Below, in pieces: positions 43,040-53,678 of a stretch of DNA of 64,000 nucleotides. The notes beneath the pieces were generated by a model that was given only the letters and a program-made list of their open reading frames with translations, was not told where the DNA came from and made no database searches. The stretch is from Viridothelium virens (taxonomy: Eukaryota; Ascomycota; Dothideomycetes; Trypetheliales; Trypetheliaceae): NCBI GenBank assembly GCA_010094025.1, contig ML991794.1, forward strand, positions 62,001 to 126,000. The letters are read 5' to 3'. The position numbers and the translations under genes are program-made. The number at the start of each line of letters is the position of its first letter. Positions within the stretch are counted from its first letter, which is position 1.

Positions 43040-44350
43040 TGTTTCGCAGAGACCTTTCCAGGGACAGTTGTTTGGCTCGAATTGTGTTCGTGCACTTACG
43101 AAGAGTGACGGTTGAATTTTTTCCTGGCTTAAAGAGTATCCACACAGACTTGGCAATGGCAAAGATCAGATATAAGACCGATTCATGGTCAGCCGCACAA
43201 CGGCCAACGCCGAATACGGGCGTGAAAAGCTGCAGGGAAGGGAATTTAGCAACACAGCCCATCACGGCCATGTGCGTGTTTCAGCCTCTTGAAGAGAAGA
43301 ATGATCACTTTTAGCAGCCTGGGTTACATAGTTCCCAGTCCAGCACTATGGCGATGCAGTAGTAAGGGGATGACGGGACTTTGCTATCAAGCCAGAAGAA
43401 CTCCCTACATACCTTCTCGACTCCTTTTCTTACATCAAAGTCTGTTCTGGTGATGAGCCTTCTACTACCATGCCGATGACATTACTAGGCAGTCATCTTA
43501 AGGTTGCATAGGGTTAAGCACCGGGCGCTTCCAAATTTGGCGAGGGCGACCCCGAATTTTCTGCACGCCCGACGCCAGTGTATGCAGGCAGACATACAAG
43601 AGGGCGTCGAGGTGAAGGAAAGCCGGGGTAGCTGGGCAAGGACTTGGGCATACCTTTGACCAGCATCAGGCAAGGCTGTACGCCAGAGCAGCTGAAATGC
43701 ACGGTCAAGGAACGCAAGACACCTTCCTGACGAATTCGGTAGTCAGCCCCCACCACCGCTTTGATGGTGAACTGTATGTACGCAGAATCGCTTGCAAAGA
43801 CGACTTTCACATAACTCTCATTGGATATCAAGGGAATGGTAATGAGTGTTGGTGATCCATGCGGGCAGCCTTGAAGACTTAGAAATCCAGATCGCCCCTT
43901 CAAAGCCGATTCGTTTGCGCTTCTTCCGCCCGGTGAAGCCTTGCAATACGATAAGTAACTTCCGGAGTGGCTGGCGTGACGGCCATCTGACGTAGTCAGC
44001 GCCGCAAGCGATGAACTTGTATGGCGAGGGCAGCTGAGGGTGGTGGAACAAAGCGATTTATACACCGCCAGAGTGGTGGAAGTTGAGTACTCCGTACGAT
44101 ACGATACTCCGTGGTTAGAGTATCGTATTCTATTTGGTGGTCGAGTTACCACGGCTTAGTCAGCACAGCTTCCATACTTAGCTCCTGAACTTCAGGTGCG
44201 TAAATCTTCACCAAGAATCAGATGTTCCATTTCCTGCTCTAGCTAGTCTTTACCTTATATCGTCAAGGTGTAACCAACTCCAGTCAATAGGCTCTTTCCA
44301 ACCGGCACAGTCGCGAGTGTCGACCTCTTGGGCGAAGCCTTTTGTCCAAG
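43040..44350. other. Intergenic with one uncharacterised open frame
   Basis: Upstream of the rhodopsin-like gene and of the GDPD gene. Apart from the 212-codon frame listed separately, nothing recognisable. Confidence 0.4.
43514..44152 (-). CDS. Uncertain hypothetical ORF
   Basis: A 212-codon open frame that I do not recognise. The middle part (LISNESYVKVVFASDSAYIQ and following) has protein-like composition, while the two ends are Ser/Pro-rich and look like read-through noise. A possible GTATGC donor follows MLVKG near 43650, so a real spliced gene could cover only part of it. It may be chance. Confidence 0.2.
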   Translation of the reverse strand: MVTRPPNRIRYSNHGVSYRTEYSTSTTLAVYKSLCSTTLSCPRHTSSSLAALTTSDGRHASHSGSYLSYCKASPGGRSANESALKGRSGFLSLQGCPHGSPTLITIPLISNESYVKVVFASDSAYIQFTIKAVVGADYRIRQEGVLRSLTVHFSCSGVQPCLMLVKGMPKSLPSYPGFPSPRRPLVCLPAYTGVGRAENSGSPSPNLEAPGA

Positions 44351-45888
44351 ATGGACCTCCTGAAGCTTGTCCAGAAGATCCCAAATCACCCTCCATTCTT
44401 CAAGGAGGAGATTTTGGACAAATATGGAGAGAAGGCGATCATTTCACGGACAATATTTCCAACGCGTAAGTAAATGCGAATGCTGGCTCATCGCCGTTAC
44501 CCTTTAGCGTATGCCGAGGAATGCCGTGGAAGGTCGCACTCTAGTACAACGAGGCGTTGCACCAGTCCCACAAGAACCATACGCTCGTTATGAGTTCGTG
44601 GAGCGCATCATACGAAGAGGATTTATCCCAAACAAAGCTAATGATAAAAGCACTGCTGTCATCGACTTGACCAAGTGATGTGCTCTCTCAATAGTCTTAT
44701 TTCGTCACCTCGTTCGACTTTGTCATCGTGTATTTGTGATTGTGACTTCTGCAGGATTAAATTGAATGAGCTTCTGCTGATAATTCCCTATAGCAGCTTT
44801 CGCCTCAGCTTTCCTTGACTCACGTGGCAGACGCTTACCTCAAGTAATTGCCCATCGAGGTTACAAAGCCAAATGTCCGGAGAACTCTCTAAGCGCTTTT
44901 GAGGCAGCTGTCGATGCCGGAGCCCATGCCGTAGAGACCGACTTGCACCTGAGCAAAGATGGCGTTGTGGTTCTTTCCCATGTAAGAATCGCATCCTGTC
45001 GAAAAGTCACTACGTTTCTCCGATCTCTGATCAGGTTAACAGGATCCAGATCTTAAAAGATGCTTTGCCATAGACAAAAAGATCAGAGACTGCGATTGGG
45101 ACTTTATCAAGACATTACGAACGACTCGGGTGCCTAACGAGCCCTTGCCTTGTCTTCAAGATCTATTGGAGCTTTTTAAGAAACCTCGTTGGAAGGGCGT
45201 CTGGTTGATGTTGGATATCAAGGTCTTTCATTCCGCGCTAACCAAAGCACGCATGCTCACCTCCCGCTGATCAGATCGATGATGACCCTGAGGAGCTCAT
45301 GCATCGGCTAGCGGAGACATTTACAAGAGTTGATCCAGGACATGATGGTCACTGGAAGGACAGAGTGATGCTCGGTTATTGGACGGTAATCTCCCTACTC
45401 CTCCCAGCCGCCAGCCGCCCGCCACCACTCACATTCAATAGGCCAGGTTCATACCACTCTGCGACAAGTATCTTCCGGGATTCCCTATCACCAACATCGG
45501 CTTTTCCCCAACCTATTGCCGCCAATTCCTAGCCGTCCCGAATGCCGGTTTCAACTTTTTCCAACCCGCTCTTATCTCTCCGTCTGGCCGCTATTTCATC
45601 CGAGCGGTCAAGGCGCATCGCCGCCAAATTTACGCCTGGACGGTCAACGATGAAAAGAACATGGATTGGTGCATCAGGCGAGGAGTCGACGGGATAGTCA
45701 CGGACGACGTTGCCAAGTATTTCGAAATATGTGACAAGTTCAATGAGCATACTAGGTACGGCTGGCCGATGAAGATGTTGCTTCAGTTCATGTACTTCAA
45801 TGTCTGGGTTTGGGTCTTCGGGATTATTTTCTCCAGACGATACGGTTCGTCTATAGAGAAACGCACCGAGAGCGAGAAGGATGAGTAG
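44351..45888 (+). CDS. PGC1: Glycerophosphodiester phosphodiesterase, Pgc1-like, tail-anchored
   Basis: Exons 44794-44981, 45043-45222, 45275-45385 and 45442-45888 are well supported and in phase. They encode a GDPD domain with [47 protein letters not shown] and [20 protein letters not shown]. Catalytic His, Glu-x-Asp and the second His are present. The C terminus has a hydrophobic segment ([18 protein letters not shown]) followed by a basic tail, as in yeast Pgc1, a phosphatidylglycerol phospholipase C. The first exon is uncertain: no Met and an in-frame TAA precede 44794, so an upstream exon is required; 44351-44465 ([17 protein letters not shown]) fits in phase through a 328-nt intron, for 346 residues in all. 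Confidence 0.85.
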
Positions 45889-46987
45889 CTTGGAGCAAAG
45901 ATGTGGGTATCAAACTACGTGCGGACCCAGTGAGATTTCACTAATCTTTTCTCAGTCCTCAATGCCTATCGATTGGCGATCCCATACTGAAGGGTGGTGA
46001 TAAGTGAGGTGTACACTATTCCAACAGTATCATAGAGTTTGAGATAGATGAGGAGATGCTCCATGCGACTTTGCATTGTAAGATATATGTTTGCTCCTGC
46101 GCAATTTTACACAAAACCTTGCAGGAAGGAAAGCTTATACAGCCTCCAATGTTACGACTTCATGGACAATTCTTGGTATAAGTCATAGAAGCGTATGGCT
46201 TTCCTAGCTGTTCCTTCAGGCATTGGAGCAATGTTAGACTTGAATCACTTGTCGCATGCACAGCAGACCGTTTCCCTCTTCCTTCGTCATCACCGAATGC
46301 ATTCAGTGTCGTGAATACTCGTCGCGAGAAGATTGAATCCCTAATAAAAGGATCTACCGCTTAAGAAGATACCTAACAACCATGGGCGATCCACGCACGG
46401 CCAAGCTCGAAGTTCGGCCATCAATCTGGACTCAGATAGTCGTACTGTGAACTTGAAGGGTCATTCCAGGAGCACGAAGATATTTACCTACAAAATTGAT
46501 GACATATCTCGTGAAGTCACGCTAGATGACGCGGATGAGAGAGCAGATCACATCGTACACCACTTTCCCCAGGAGGTAGAAGTCGTCCCCATAAGTGTCG
46601 CCTAGCGTAGAAAACCTTCATCTCGAACCGACAACGTATGGAAACACTTCAGGACCTCAGAGGCATGCAAAGAGGAAGGTCAATCCAACGAAGCTTATTC
46701 TCCTACCATCCCTAAGAATGGGTTCAAAACGCATGATTTAAAAGTTTTGTCGTGAAATGCATAGTTTTTCATTACATCGATACCTCTTGTTATTATTACA
46801 AAATGAGACCCGTTGTAGCCGTTTATAAGCCGTGTATGTACATACCAAATTTAGGAGATGTGCCTGGCCTCCATGTCTATCGCACTAGTATATTGACCAC
46901 GATCCTCAACACCAAGCCGCGTGGTTACTGTTCACCTGCCCATCCTGGCTATCGTACAATAATATATTTCAACGCATCTGCATCCTC
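45889..46987. other. Convergent intergenic region, no gene seen
   Basis: About 1.1 kb between the ends of the GDPD and PAL1 genes. AT-rich with short ORFs only (for example 46752-47000 plus, which runs antisense into the PAL1 end). Confidence 0.5.
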
Positions 46988-48289
46988 TCACGCGTCATGA
47001 TTCTTCTTCCTCCTAAGACTGCCAATCCTTTTCCTTAAACTCTCGCCCTTTTTTGGTGATGAGCCGGTTCGCCTAATATCAGCTTCATGCTCCAAGTCCA
47101 CCATCTTACTTGAGCTTCCTACGACCTCAACTGGATCTCTGGGGTCTACACCCGAGGCGGAGGCACGAACACCTTTAGGTGTCTCGGTAAGCTCGATAGC
47201 ACCGTGTTCCTCGCCGAGCTCATCAGAGATCCTGTGGTTTTTGATGGCTTTCTCCAGAGAATAGAATGGCTCGCCTTTGCCGTGGATGTCATCGGATTTA
47301 TAGTCCTATTGCATTTATTAGCATCGTATGATAGGCGAAGAGATAAATAGGCAGTGTAGTCCTACAACACCAGGCCATCTCCTATAGCTCCCACCAGCGG
47401 GATCGTTATCGACCATCAGATTCCCATCTTCCTTATAATCAAAGGTGCGTCCGAAACGATCTTCCTCGCCAGGAGGCACGATAGCAGTGCCATCCAGGGG
47501 GCGATGACTTTTAACAGAATTGTTGATATTCTCCTGCGGAGTGGCCTTCAAAGTCTCGTTGATGGAGTCACTAACTGCAGCAATGGGACTGTTTGTATAC
47601 GAGGTATTGCGTGCGAGAAGCGCAGCGTCGTAGGGACCCTCGTGGTGGTAGCGACCGCCGACGATATCGAGTCTGTCGACTAGATCGGCACCTGGCATGT
47701 GCCGCTTGCTTAGATGAGGAGAACGATTGGCTTTCTTGCTCTCCTTCCGGATGACACTGAGCGGCTGATTGGACTTGTCGCCTGGGTAGCGCTCCTTAAG
47801 CGAGCTACCGCGACGGCGGGTAGTCGTTGTGTTGGCGTCAGAAGATCTGTTCAAAGAGGACTGGTCAAGACTTCGGCGCTCCCGAGGCATGGAGTCGGCC
47901 TGTTTCTCCTCGCGAAGGGTGGGAAATTTTTCACGCCGAGGACTGCCTGAACCCGGTGGAGAAGGGTATTCCGCGGCAGCGACGTTGACTCCATTTCTTT
48001 TCTCGTCAACTGAGCGTCGGAACGGATTTGTCTCACGCTTGGGAGAGGCAGTAAAAGGATTGGTGTCTCGCTTCGGAGAGCCGGATTGGGGAGGAGTCGG
48101 ATATGAGTTCTCTTTGGGAGCAAATGAAGAACCGTAGTGAGTATTGAGACCTGAGTCGGCATGCGGTTCAGGCTCGGTAAGAGGGTCAATTAGATATCTC
48201 GTGGCCTGAGATGAAGTCAGCAACTGAGCTTAAATATGACGAAAGTACGTGTAGTGCTGGCTAACATCTTTCGCTTCTGTGGTACCCAT
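46988..48289 (-). CDS. PAL1: Pal1 cell-morphology protein
   Basis: Three exons: 48289-48266, 48205-47366 and 47305-46988, giving 393 residues. The first exon encodes only MGTTEAKD; the GTTAGC...TCTCAG intron (branch GCTGAC) leads to ATRYLIDPLTEPEPH. A disordered Ser/Pro/Arg-rich middle with two near-repeats (SPKRDTNPF and SPKRETNPF) follows, then the conserved Pal1 block: DLVDRLDIVGGRYHHEGPYD, SPIAAVSDSINETLKATP, VKSHRPLDGTAIVPPG and SYRRWPGV. The last exon carries DYKSDDIHGKGEPFY and a basic tail. Fission-yeast Pal1 acts at cortical growth sites with the endocytic Sla2/End4 machinery. It is divergent from USB1 across about 400 bp. Confidence 0.92.
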
Positions 48290-48693
48290 GATGGACGAAT
48301 TGGAGCAACCGAAGATTGATAAGGCTTAGGGTCGATTTTTATGTTTCAAAACAACGGGTGATGACTTGGAAGACAATTGAATGATTGGTAGCGAGGAGGA
48401 GAAGATGTATATGAAGTCAGACGGAGCCAAGAAGAAGATAGAAGCTTACGAGTCCTCTCAGGCATCCTTACCCACCTGGCACTTACCCGTCGTGATCCGC
48501 GCTTTCCATGGCAGATTGCTGTGACATCACAGCCGGCGGGTCCCTGCATCATTGGTGACGTGAGTGGCCTGTGCATCTCCAATTCTCACCCGACAATTCT
48601 TGTTCCTGGCTTCAAATTTACCATCCTCCAACCTGGTTAACCTCTTCCACCAATCAATCTCATTGGCTCTTTTCTTGCAGTGGGGACATAACC
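48290..48693. promoter_or_regulatory. Bidirectional promoter PAL1/USB1
   Basis: A 404-bp divergent region. It contains two CAATCTCATTGG/ATTGGC-type CCAAT-like words on the USB1 side. A TTTCTTGCAG just before the USB1 start suggests a 5' untranslated intron. Confidence 0.5.
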
Positions 48694-50346
48694 ATGCAGC
48701 TGGTAGATTACTCAGACTCGGAATCTGATCACTATGACGATACTTCTCAGGTCCAGCAAGAAGATGAAGCAGGCGCAGGAGTTGTCAAAGTGCACCCGGT
48801 AGAAGACGATAAGAAGCGCAAACGCTCCAACGAGACTAGCGGGATACATAAAGAGCAGAAGCAGAAGCAGCCCCAGCCAGTTCTGGCAGAAATGGGCGTA
48901 CCAAAGTTTCACGACATGTACACCGTGGAGCCGCGTTTTAGCGCGTTTGATGATCCGAGTCTGCACAGTGGGATGAAGCGCGCCAATCCTCACATCGTAG
49001 GAAACTGGCCCAGCTTCGTATACTTAGAATGTAGGTCCTGTTTTCCTCCTTGAGCAACACTTCAACAGCTTGTTCGGTTTCTACTTTGTAGAAGTTCTAG
49101 GGTTTGGCGCGCTTTCACATCTAATTAAATTTCTAAGAATTGGCCACATCTTGATAAGGTCAGGCTCTCCAGGTTTGCACCTTTGAGTACTTATCTTTAC
49201 TCGAATGAAGATAATTATATCATACTCAAAGAGACTAATTGAATATCTCTGCACCAAATGTCTTACGACTTCAGAAGCTTGGAGCTTGAATCAATCCAAG
49301 TGAGCTGCTTTGAGATTGCGCCTGCTCTACTACACCCCCCGATTGACCTACAAAAGACGTTGTATACATGTGTCGAGCTCTGTAGACTGACTGAACGAGG
49401 GTTTCTCCATCAAAATCAAAGCGAGGCCATCAGTACTCTCCTATTAAAACTCAAGTCAACGTTCGCGTCTGGCCCCTGGTCCGGAACTGCCTCATATAGG
49501 TCAGATGCCATCAAACCCCTCTTCGTCGATACACTAGATCATTTCGCAACCCCTCGGTCATTACACATCTCGCTCTCCTCTACCTTGAATATCAAAAGCG
49601 AGCAACGAGGGGACTTCGATGGGCGGATGCGAAGTGCTCTCAAGGCAGAGCCATTTTTGCTACGCTTCACGGGCGTGCGATGGGTCTCTAATCAGCTCGG
49701 AACTCGCTGGTTCCTTGTTCTGACATGCCAGGAAGATGAGTCCCTAAAGAAGCTTCTGGATGGCGCTAGTTCAGTAGCCGACTATTATGGGCAGGAACTT
49801 CTGTACCAGAACAGCAACGAAGTGAAACAAGAAGGCCAAAAGTCAACAGATTCCAAGTCTGCGTTTGCCAAGGTCGAAACTGGCGGAAGCTGTGTGGATC
49901 AAGCCGACGAATCTCAGGAGCAGTCGTCACTCTGGGTCTCCGTAAGTGATCGTTCGAAGCGGGCAAACAGGTTACTGTCAAAGTGCCGTGAAGAGGGAAG
50001 GGATACACTTGATGCGTTGGATGATACAGGGCGGCAGACGAGCGATATATCCTCTCCCTTTCACATCTCCATTGCTTGGTCTTTGGTTCCACCAGCGTCC
50101 TGCATTCGTTCGCCCATGAGCATTCCAGAGATTAAAAAAATCTTCGATGACGATATTGCAAATATCCATCCCATATTCGATCGCGTCAAATTTAGAGTGG
50201 GCGATCGAGTTTCCACGCTACCACTTGGCAACGACCGAGTAGCGAGACGTGTCATATATGAAGGTCAGAGCATCGGACTTCCTCCCTGGAATCCTGATCT
50301 TAATGACACTACTACTGCCGTCGGCCGTCAGAAACGCAATTTATGA
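48694..50346 (+). CDS. USB1: U6 snRNA phosphodiesterase Usb1
   Basis: Two exons, 48694-49030 and 49400-50346, give 427 residues. The 369-nt intron (GTAGGT, branch CTGAC, ending AACGAG) rebuilds [20 protein letters not shown], the block that opens the Usb1 fold. The two HxS catalytic tetrapeptides of the 2H phosphoesterase superfamily are visible: LHISLSS and FHISIAW. The N-terminal third is acidic and Lys-rich with a likely nuclear signal ([10 protein letters not shown]). The protein trims the oligo-U end of U6 snRNA in the nucleus. It is longer than most family members because of an inserted polar stretch around [19 protein letters not shown] between the two catalytic motifs. A shorter frame starting at 49258 reads into the intron and is wrong at its N-terminus. 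Confidence 0.88.
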
Positions 50347-50807
50347 CATTCACAATATTCAAGTCGGGAAACTCAGGCTTAACCCCTAAATGTCGACACT
50401 CCGTTTGCAAAGAACGAGGAGCATACCCTGTTTGCGAAGAGCGAGCCGGAGTAAGTGATAACGAGCAAGATGTCATTTCCGAACCTACGCCGCGCAGGAA
50501 CACTATGCTACTATGAACAGGAGAAAAGGACAAACACAGTAAGATTATGTGGAGACGTGCAACATCCAGAGCTTTCGTATCTAGTCCCATTCATTTCCCA
50601 TTAGTGCATCACAAGCTTCACCACAAGCTTGAACGCCCTGCCGCTCGATACGTGTCATTGGACGAGCTTCAAGATGTTGTGCAGAATTCCCTTCTTCCTC
50701 CCCTCAGAACACACCACAACTTCCAACACCTCCATCTGCCCTTTGACTATCGCTTCCTGTCATGGAGGATTTTTTTTATCAGAGGGACGCACTTCAAGTA
50801 ACAGCGT
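50347..50807. other. Convergent intergenic region
   Basis: Between the USB1 stop and the CKS1 stop. A short plus-strand ORF (50547-50801) has no recognisable domain and is probably chance. Confidence 0.45.
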
Positions 50808-51489
50808 TCAATGGGTCGGAGCTTGGTAGTTAATAGGTCGCCTACAACCCAGTTAGAATGCTCCATTTCAACTTCGTATTTCCTCACTCTCTACACGAAA
50901 CCAGGCTATACAATAGCATGATCTGATAGCTTGTATCATAGTGGATGATCGCAGAAGATACGTTGGCTTGCTCACTTACTTGAATAATAAAATGTGCGGC
51001 TCTGGCTCATGCACCTCGTAATGCTCCCATCCAAGGCTCTGCGTGATACCTAACCCCCGCCATTCCTCCTCCCATAGAAGCTTTAGAGTCTGCCGCTGCT
51101 GGTCAAAGTACTCCTTCGGTATGGCCTTGAGCATCTGTTTGGGGAGTTGGACGTGACGATATTCGTATTCATTGTCGGAGTAGCTAATGACCGCCGGATT
51201 CCCCTGTCAGCACTTTCCGTACGCTGGAATCACGAGTCGGTTTGAGATTCATATTCATATCGCTGAGTCAGAGAATGCAAGGAGTCAGGGCTTGAAGAAG
51301 CACCACCGTGTTCCCATCCGCCAATAGGAAATGTGTGACAAGAACGTGAGAAATTTTGCAATGAGAAAAGGAAACGCGTATATACCGAGCACTGTAATGA
51401 ATTGCGTCCACAAATTCATCCAACCTCTCCCTCTCCGTCTCGTTGAGCGGGCGTGGCTTTTTATTACGGCGCGTCATATCCACATCCAT
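50808..51489 (-). CDS. CKS1: Cyclin-dependent kinase regulatory subunit Cks1/Suc1
   Basis: Exons from 51489 to 51386, 51183-50980 and 50841-50808. The product starts [17 protein letters not shown] and carries the Cks fold: [53 protein letters not shown] and [13 protein letters not shown]. It docks CDKs to phosphorylated substrates. Introns are GTATAT...ATTAG and GTAAGT...TTGTAG. The last exon is only 34 nt and supplies PINYQAPTH; ignoring it would give an apparent stop directly after HILLFK. The frame stays open upstream to a Met at 51702, which would add 71 low-complexity residues; MDVDM matches the usual fungal start, so I prefer 51489 (113 residues). Confidence 0.9.
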
Positions 51490-51702
51490 GACTACTTGCT
51501 TCTGCTGCTGCCTCGCTAACTGCACCTGCTTCCGTCCCGGATCTTGAGTCGAGCCCCGTCCTTTCTTGCCTCTTATATCTTTTCTGTCCGAAGAAACTTC
51601 CAACTCGCAGGATTTGGAGTCAGGAATAGGTAGAGGGGAGGCCACCTTAGAAGATTTTAGGATTCGAGGGTTTTTAGGTTGATGTTTGGCGGGGTACGAC
51701 AC

Positions 51703-52802
51703 CGGCGGAGGACGTTGGCGGTTAGTTGACAGGGTCGACGATGCTGGAAATATTTAATTCAGATGCACGGTCCAATTAGGTAAGTAACTGTAGCGGAAGA
51801 AGATGCGAGTGAGCTGAAAGCGTCACAGTAGCTGTGGTATATGGAGCGGTTTTGAATACGCAAGGGCAAGAAAACGTCTCGGTCGAATGTTTCGCGGAGA
51901 TGTTTATGTTGACATCGCGTGGGCGGTCAGCATCTGCGATCGGCATCCCCCGCTACGGAAAGTGCCCTCCACTGATGCATGACTAAGATGAACAGGCTCG
52001 TGCGCTTCAACGGCGCGACCGTGCGCCGCATATGTTTGCACTCCATGCCATCTGATCGAGCGTTCGTCTTTGCTCAGGGTTATTGCTGGCTATCAATTCC
52101 TGCGAACTGGTCTGCGAGGACACACCTTGCAGTTCGAACACCTCATGCCTTAAGGTTAGCGTTCGCGACGCTTATTGCTTTGATCCTCGAACGTATGCGT
52201 CATGCTGCGTTCATTACATGTTCATGACGGCTTATGTCACAGCTTCACCAGGGCATGCATGTTCTTAATAGGGAACCCCGTCGATCAGAGTGATAGTAGC
52301 AAAAACTAATCATTTCATTTCAGACATTGAGGATGCTGTAAGTAAATTGTCATTGAGGTTCGACCATATCCTGAGCAGATGGAAAAGCCAGTAGAGAAAT
52401 ATGGGAAATTTGACCTTGATACCCTGAAAATCCCATCTTTGCAGCCAAAGCAAAGATTGGAGCAGATCCCATCGCAACCGCCGCCATCCCCTTGCACACA
52501 CTCCTCTAAAGTGACTCACAACCCTCCGACGCAAGAGCGGATGATGGGGTCAAAAAGCTCCCAAACAAGGTAAAGATGCCATCGACGCCCAAGCACCGTC
52601 TAGCATCCACACCAAACCACAAGAATGGTCCGTTAAGGAGAGTCATGAATATTACGGAAAAGAAAGGAAATTATTCACAAGGAAGAGAACTCGAGAAGGA
52701 GCATCGGCGAGGAAAGTTTGCGCCCTGAAAGATCGGATAAGAGAGCCCGTCTCTTAGATAGCAGCGATTTGAAATCTGATCCAAGTCAGCGATAGCCTTC
52801 TC
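51703..52802. other. Intergenic, no gene seen
   Basis: About 1.1 kb between CKS1 and the next minus-strand gene. Short ORFs around 51979-52270 (plus) and 52310-52573 show no domains. Confidence 0.5.
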
Positions 52803-53678
52803 CTAGATCCAGGCTGGCTCCACAACAGCGATCTGGTCCTCGAAGCGGGTTGAGTAGAGGCCTGAGATTTCGAGCATGTAGGTATTTGCGTCAAAGCGGC
52901 CAAGACCGCGAGTCTGCATAAACGAATAGTCCTCATCTAGCTCAATATTCCGAACTGCACCGTTGAATTCTTCAGCAACTTCCATCAATTGGTTGAGTTC
53001 CTTGCCGAAGGGGTGGTTAGGCTCGACACTCCCACGAGCGAATACCTCAGCCGGGCCACGAGCGCTGTCTTTTGAGTCACGGAAGTTGGGGACGGATCCA
53101 TGGTGATTGAGTGATCGTTTCCGAGCCATATCCTGATGAGCACGTTTACTATGAGATGGTGCGCGCTGAGGGATCGACGGCACACTTTCGACGGAGAGCG
53201 TTTTGCCGTGTGATGCCTTGCTATGTAGAGAGGTAGTTGATCGAGAACGAGGAAGACCCTTCACTGGAGCCTGGAAGTACGTGGACAAGTGATTCGGCTC
53301 AGGGGATGGTGGGCCAGAGTCGGTGACGGATGAAGCATCGGTCATGGTATCCGGGGATGTATTCCCGTTCTCCGATTCAGGGATAGACCTGTGAGATGAA
53401 GATGAGGAGGTCGAAGTGGTCCGTATATTGGGCATATCCGTAGCAGAACCGGTGGAAGCGTGACGGATACGCGGGGTCCCTTGAATATCAGGTGCGTTAT
53501 ACGATAGCATATTTGTCGTGGACAGCAATGCAACTGGGCCGGAGATTTGGTGTCCAGTAAGGGATTGTTTACCTGGTGCTCGAGTACTGAATGCTCTTGC
53601 CATGCCAGTCGTATTTTGCGGTTCCGAAATCTCCGGGCGCTTGGCCCGGCGAGTCGTGAAAGCGCGAGCGATCGACAT
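52803..53678 (-). CDS. Conserved fungal protein of unknown function, Ser-rich
   Basis: A single-exon frame of 291 residues. The first about 190 residues are Ser/Thr/Pro-rich and likely disordered, with basic patches (MSIARAFTTRRAKRPE, and a near-repeat GMARAFSTRAPGKQ) and possible phosphorylation sites. The C-terminal about 90 residues look folded and resemble a segment conserved in many ascomycetes: FGKELNQLMEVAEEFNGAVR, then FMQTRGLGRFDANTYMLEIS and GLYSTRFED. No catalytic motif, signal peptide or membrane helix is visible. The repeated ARAF-T/S-TRR/A motif at the start is unusual and could be a mitochondrial or binding signal. Function unknown. Confidence 0.78.
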   Translation of the reverse strand: MSIARAFTTRRAKRPEISEPQNTTGMARAFSTRAPGKQSLTGHQISGPVALLSTTNMLSYNAPDIQGTPRIRHASTGSATDMPNIRTTSTSSSSSHRSIPESENGNTSPDTMTDASSVTDSGPPSPEPNHLSTYFQAPVKGLPRSRSTTSLHSKASHGKTLSVESVPSIPQRAPSHSKRAHQDMARKRSLNHHGSVPNFRDSKDSARGPAEVFARGSVEPNHPFGKELNQLMEVAEEFNGAVRNIELDEDYSFMQTRGLGRFDANTYMLEISGLYSTRFEDQIAVVEPAWI

